DNA from: JBIOHP01 sp044449065
GTDB lineage: Bacteria; Bacteroidota; Ignavibacteria; UBA10030; SZUA-254
DNA length: 11,067 bases
Direction of reading: 5' to 3'
NCBI GenBank assembly: GCA_044449065.1
Contig: JBIOHP010000051.1
Span: 1 to 11,067 of the forward strand
Shown: piece by piece, positions 7,965 through 11,067 of the stretch
Layout of the letters: the number at the start of each line of letters is the position of its first letter
Position numbering within the stretch: the stretch's first letter is position 1
The notes under the pieces: generated by a model
Told to the model about the DNA's origin: nothing
Databases searched by the model: none
Seen by the model: only the letters and a program-made list of their open reading frames with translations
Translations under genes and position numbers: made by a program

Positions 7965-8006
7965 AAAAACCCTGCGATCCCGTTTTACCGGGAGCGCAGG
8001 GTTTTT
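7965..8006. terminator. Strong bidirectional intrinsic terminator
   Basis: A 42-nt inverted repeat. Bases 7965-7976 (AAAAACCCTGCG) pair with 7995-8006 (CGCAGGGTTTTT). After one A-G mismatch (7977/7994) the stem continues with TCCCG (7978-7982) against CGGGA (7989-7993), closing on the 6-nt loop TTTTAC. A run of five A on one side and five T on the other gives a U-tract in both directions. It lies between the T9SS gene and the promoter of the TPR gene, so it probably ends minus-strand transcription from 8157 and insulates the downstream cluster. Confidence 0.85.
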
Positions 8007-8051
8007 ATTATTACTAATTATATTACTTCAGATTGATCAATAGAAGAATTA

Positions 8052-8120
8052 GTCATCCCGAACTTGTTTCGGGATCTAATAAATTGGTGAAAACAGATGC
8101 TGAACCAAGTTCAGCATGAC
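8052..8120. repeat. Pair of inverted REP-like hairpin units (BIME-like)
   Basis: Two 26-nt units lie in opposite orientation, unit 1 at 8052-8077 and unit 2 at 8095-8120, separated by 17 nt. Each is an imperfect palindrome with an 8-bp stem and a 5-nt loop: ATCCCGAA/TTCGGGAT in unit 1, ATGCTGAA/TTCAGCAT in unit 2. When unit 2 is reverse-complemented, the two differ at five positions. Four of these form two compensatory base-pair changes in the stem, and one lies in the loop. Outer ends are GTC and GAC. The layout resembles REP/BIME elements mobilised in trans by RAYT transposases. Similar GTCAT...GAACTTG...ATCT repeats are, from memory, common between genes in many bacteria, but the family cannot be confirmed here. 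The pair sits 37 bp past the stop of the T9SS gene. Confidence 0.75.
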
Positions 8121-8156
8121 TCAACCAAAAAATATGTTCTTATGAACAACCCTCCA

Positions 8157-10892
8157 TCACTTCACTAAAAGCACTTTCTTTAAATCCTGGTAGATCGCTT
8201 TGCCGGATTTATCCGTTATGTTTACGCGCACAAAATAGATGCCGCTTGATTGGCTACTTGCATCCCACCTGACGTTATAGTATCCTTCATTCTTTTGCTC
8301 GTCAACAAGTTTCTTCACTTCCTGACCGAGCGAGTTAAACAGCGTCATGTTCACGTAGCCAGGGGTCGATAGCTGGTACTCGAATGTTGTTGATGGATTG
8401 AAGGGGTTGGGATAATTTGCCGCTACCGAGGTGTATTTCGGTTTTGCAACTGTTGCTTTATCCATATACACTTCGCCGGATTCAATCGATCCGACGTTCG
8501 ATTTTCCGCCGTTCCATGTTACTTTATAATATTCCCAGATACCGTTGTTGTTATTGTAGCCCATCGGAACAGTTTTATCGATATAATAGCCGCTGTCGCA
8601 GGGGGATACTATCGCATGAAAAGCGTCCGGCGTATCATCCGATTTCAGGAGTGTAAAGTGCGGAGACCCGCCGCCCCAAGTCATCTGTGGATGATAGACG
8701 CCGTACGCATCGGGATTCTTTGAGCGGAATACCTGCAAGCTAACGTTTTGCGGGACGCTGACCGTAAACTGGCTCGTTGCCGACCAGCCGCTTGTTCCTA
8801 ATCCATTCCACGAATTTACACGCCAGTAGTATAATCCTTCCTGAAGGTTCACTATACTGCTTGTCAATCCGGTATTGACGTTGATAGCGCCTGTAAATGA
8901 TGAATTATTGGCATATTGTAGATTATAGCTGCTCGCTCCTACAGCCTCACTCCATGATAGTGTATAGGTAAAAGTATTGATTGTTGCATTATTTGCAGGC
9001 GATGAAAGCGCCGGAGCCGGTGGTATCGCAACTTGATAAAGATTGATTGTATAAGGGTTAGTTGAACCTGAACCCCATACGATCCAGGGAGATAATCCAT
9101 CGCCAATATTCCTTGGTAAAGAGGGAGTAAAACCTGTTCCGAGATTTGCAACTCCTGGTGTTGAAGGCATCGGTGATCCGATGGGATTTGAAATCATTGC
9201 GACGTGATCAGCACATTCCCATGTCATCCAGATGACTCCCCGGTTATCAAAACTCAGGGAGGGCTTTGATTCTTCATGACCCGTTGTTCCATGAACTATT
9301 TCCACGGGTGTTGACCATGGTTTAGTTGAGTTATTCAATCTTGAATAAAATATATGACGATGACCACTATTAACGCCATCCCAGCTTACATGGTCACATG
9401 ATCCGTAGGAACCATCGCCTGCACTTGAATTATATGTTATAGTTGGATTTCCGCAATCCGTTTCTGTACCGGAGATACAAGACGGAGAAAAGTTATTAAC
9501 GACCTGTAATGTTGGTGTCAACATACCTAGTGTGAATTTAGTGTAATAAATTTTACCGTCATTGGAATTTTTAAATACCAACCGGAATTCTTGTGATAAT
9601 AAATTATTAACAAAAACCAGATCGCCACATTCAAGACTTGGTGATCGAGGAATACTATAAAATGGAATATATTGAACATTAAATGTATAATAGGTGAAGC
9701 CATCCGCATTTAAGCTTGGCGCCAGAAGAGCTAATAGCATATCATGATTGCCTGAACACCAGACTATGGCGGGGTAGTTATTTCCCGCGATTGTCGGCGT
9801 CTCATCTGAGGTATTTGCAGTAACATCGCCATAAACATCTTGGAAATGGAAGGTTTTTTCCCAAGTAGTGCCGTTATCAGTTGATCGCCTGTAAGCAAGT
9901 TGATGCACGCCATTATTCACTTCTTCCCAAACAATATGGATATCGACAAAATAATTTCCAGGTGTGGATGTGGAAGCAATAGACGGATTAAGCGCATTAC
10001 CTGTTACTGAAATGGGAAATTCATTTGACCATACACCTCCGGTATTTTTCGAATAAAAAATATCTCCGCCGGATTGATATACCATATGCATGGTATGAGT
10101 TCCATCAATAAAATTTTTAGCGATAATTTTACGCTGGTTTGGTTGGCTGAGTGCTGTGCTGGAGTTTGACTGGAGGTGATTCTTAAAGATGGCATGTATT
10201 GAAACATTCGAAGTTCCATTATCCGGGGGCACATAAAATCTTCGAGGATTGAGGGTATTTCCGTCGCTCCATGCAACAAATACATTTCCCGAGCCTGGAA
10301 CTGGAACATATTCGATTGACATAATATTTGGTTGATCTTCTAAGTATGTAGCGGTGCCGGTCTCACCGATGCTCGTTCCATAAACTTTATATGTACCTCC
10401 GTTTCCAGATTCCATATTCGTTGCCCTGTCAAACGTGACAATGAATTTCTTGATATAATATCCGGTTATACTCTGTTCAGGATTGAGGTTGGTAATGGTC
10501 TGTGAACTTTGATTTGGATTTTCAATCCCAATATTGTTAGGAAGCCAGTTCTGGAATGTCCATATATAGTATGGTGTTCCCGGAGGATCAGTAGGCCAAT
10601 TCTGTTCAAGTGCATCAAATGATATTGAACCCCCATTGGCAGCCCACACATATACCGTTGAACCTGATTTCACAGGTCTTGAAAAATTGTTTTGATCTAT
10701 CACGGATATATAACCACCTCCGAATGAAGTATTAAAAGTGACCAACTTGGGATAAAACCATGGTTCTTGTTTCTGCATAGTTTTCCTCATTTTTCCCACT
10801 TGTGCCTTCGTGAAGAATTTAGGAGCACAGCCAGGTGTATAATCCATAATATTTTGTACCTGTCTGGGTTGCGAATTGCCGCATTCAAACAA
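8157..10892 (-). CDS. 5'-truncated secreted protein: M43-like peptidase tail, beta-propeller-like region, Fn3, T9SS sorting domain
   Basis: The open frame gives 911 aa from a TTG at 10892, but this is probably not the native start. The frame continues with gene-like sequence (D K D H T I T G C N L A) to about 10928, where an insertion sequence begins, and there is no signal peptide. Residues 3-38 look like the end of an M43/pappalysin-type metallopeptidase: NIMDYT (14-19) is the Met-turn, followed by GC (21-22) and FTKAQVGKMRKTM. The zinc-binding HExxHxxGxxH is missing. Residues about 250-620 carry sialidase/propeller-like strands (HMVYQSGGDIFYSK, IHIVWEE) and an Asp box, STDNGTTW (337-344). 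An Fn3-like domain spans about 626-713 (LSWSEAVGASSYNLQYA, GLYYWRVNSWN). The T9SS type A sorting domain is at about 826-911 (NYPNPFNPSTTFEYQL, SSGIYFVRV). The intact protein was probably a T9SS-exported surface or secreted protease; the remnant lacks export and catalytic parts and is likely a pseudogene. Confidence 0.8.
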   Translation of the reverse strand: MFECGNSQPRQVQNIMDYTPGCAPKFFTKAQVGKMRKTMQKQEPWFYPKLVTFNTSFGGGYISVIDQNNFSRPVKSGSTVYVWAANGGSISFDALEQNWPTDPPGTPYYIWTFQNWLPNNIGIENPNQSSQTITNLNPEQSITGYYIKKFIVTFDRATNMESGNGGTYKVYGTSIGETGTATYLEDQPNIMSIEYVPVPGSGNVFVAWSDGNTLNPRRFYVPPDNGTSNVSIHAIFKNHLQSNSSTALSQPNQRKIIAKNFIDGTHTMHMVYQSGGDIFYSKNTGGVWSNEFPISVTGNALNPSIASTSTPGNYFVDIHIVWEEVNNGVHQLAYRRSTDNGTTWEKTFHFQDVYGDVTANTSDETPTIAGNNYPAIVWCSGNHDMLLALLAPSLNADGFTYYTFNVQYIPFYSIPRSPSLECGDLVFVNNLLSQEFRLVFKNSNDGKIYYTKFTLGMLTPTLQVVNNFSPSCISGTETDCGNPTITYNSSAGDGSYGSCDHVSWDGVNSGHRHIFYSRLNNSTKPWSTPVEIVHGTTGHEESKPSLSFDNRGVIWMTWECADHVAMISNPIGSPMPSTPGVANLGTGFTPSLPRNIGDGLSPWIVWGSGSTNPYTINLYQVAIPPAPALSSPANNATINTFTYTLSWSEAVGASSYNLQYANNSSFTGAINVNTGLTSSIVNLQEGLYYWRVNSWNGLGTSGWSATSQFTVSVPQNVSLQVFRSKNPDAYGVYHPQMTWGGGSPHFTLLKSDDTPDAFHAIVSPCDSGYYIDKTVPMGYNNNNGIWEYYKVTWNGGKSNVGSIESGEVYMDKATVAKPKYTSVAANYPNPFNPSTTFEYQLSTPGYVNMTLFNSLGQEVKKLVDEQKNEGYYNVRWDASSQSSGIYFVRVNITDKSGKAIYQDLKKVLLVK

Positions 10893-10992
10893 AGCTAGAT
10901 TACATCCAGTAATTGTGTGATCTTTGTCTAGCAGGTTGTTGAAAAACGCATAAATATTTTCTTTTGAGTGTCGGAAATAGGTGATGATGTAT

Positions 10993-11000
10993 TATATTTG
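10993..11000 (+). promoter_or_regulatory. Possible -7 element of the transposase promoter
   Basis: TATATTTG matches the Bacteroidota -7 consensus TAnnTTTG exactly and sits 38 nt before the transposase ATG. A TTTG at 10963-10966 is 26 nt upstream, somewhat farther than the usual 17-23, so the -33 element is doubtful. Confidence 0.3.
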
Positions 11001-11038
11001 AAGAACGAATAATATTAACCATCAGACGAGCCAAGAAA

Positions 11039-11067
11039 ATGCGCGGACCAGAAATCAAACAAACACC
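11039..11067 (+). CDS. Transposase, N-terminal fragment cut by the window edge
   Basis: The ATG at 11039 opens a frame reading M R G P E I K Q T followed by CC (proline) at the last base. IS1182/IS5-like transposases with an N-terminal DUF772 domain often start in a similar way (M-x-G-x-x-x-x-Q, then a short run into a FSY/F-rich segment). With only nine full codons visible, the call rests mainly on position, about 107 nt inside a terminal-repeat-like sequence and on the strand reading inward. There is no clear Shine-Dalgarno site. An unrelated short ORF cannot be excluded. Confidence 0.4.

Larger units (their letters stand above)
10932..11067 (+). mobile_element. Left end of an insertion sequence, running off the window
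   Basis: From about 10932 the plus strand reads CAGGTTGTTGAAAAACGC. This resembles the '(C)AGGyTGTTGAAAAA' terminal inverted repeats I associate with DDE insertion sequences of the IS1182/IS5-like type. It is followed by about 90 bp of AT-rich leader and then a transposase-like start at 11039. The coding frame of the truncated peptidase on the other strand ends in this area, with an in-frame stop at 10996-10998 (minus strand), as expected for an insertion. CTAG at 10928-10931 lies directly outside the proposed terminus and could be part of the target. The exact boundary, other end and target duplication are out of view. Family assignment is tentative. Confidence 0.55.

Noticed and set aside
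10890..10897. Minus-strand TAGCTTTG, an exact match to the -7 promoter consensus, at the truncated T9SS gene
   Set aside because: It overlaps codons of the conserved peptidase tail (L-A-L) and has no -33 element at the right distance; a coincidence is likely.

Overview
The window reads as a chromosomal segment of a Gram-negative bacterium of the Bacteroidota/Chlorobiota/Ignavibacteriota group. Three things point there. A secreted protein ends in a type IX secretion (T9SS) type A sorting domain of the 'NYPNPFNPST ... GIYFVRV' style common in Ignavibacteria-like genomes. Shine-Dalgarno sites are scarce. Candidate promoters fit the TTG-N17-23-TAnnTTTG pattern of that lineage better than the E. 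coli pattern. No rRNA, tRNA or CRISPR array is visible.

Layout: all long genes lie on the minus strand, so transcription runs from high to low coordinates. At the far right (about 10932-11067) is the outer end of an insertion sequence with the first codons of a plus-strand transposase. It abuts, and appears to have cut off, the 5' part of a large gene (8157 to about 10928). What remains of that gene encodes the Met-turn tail of an M43/pappalysin-like metallopeptidase, an Asp-box/beta-propeller-like region, an Fn3-like domain and the T9SS sorting domain. The 301-bp gap 7856-8156 holds a pair of inverted, REP-like hairpin units (8052-8120), a strong bidirectional terminator (7965-8006), and a candidate promoter, an iron-box-like sequence and a ribosome binding site for the next gene.

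That next gene starts a compact cluster: a 1211-aa exported TPR protein (TTG start), a 428-aa uncharacterised cytoplasmic protein (GTG start) and the ribosome-associated GTPase Obg. Each junction is a one-base stop/start overlap, which suggests translational coupling. After an 86-bp gap comes nusB (antitermination), and 21 bp further a UMF1-type MFS permease. Obg and NusB both serve ribosome/rRNA biogenesis. The two proteins translated ahead of Obg have no function I can assign.

The points most worth a second look are the twin hairpin repeat with compensatory base-pair changes, the IS-truncated M43/T9SS protein, and the TPR-unknown-Obg coupled trio. I did not find convincing evidence of a wholly new system such as a defence island or biosynthetic cluster.
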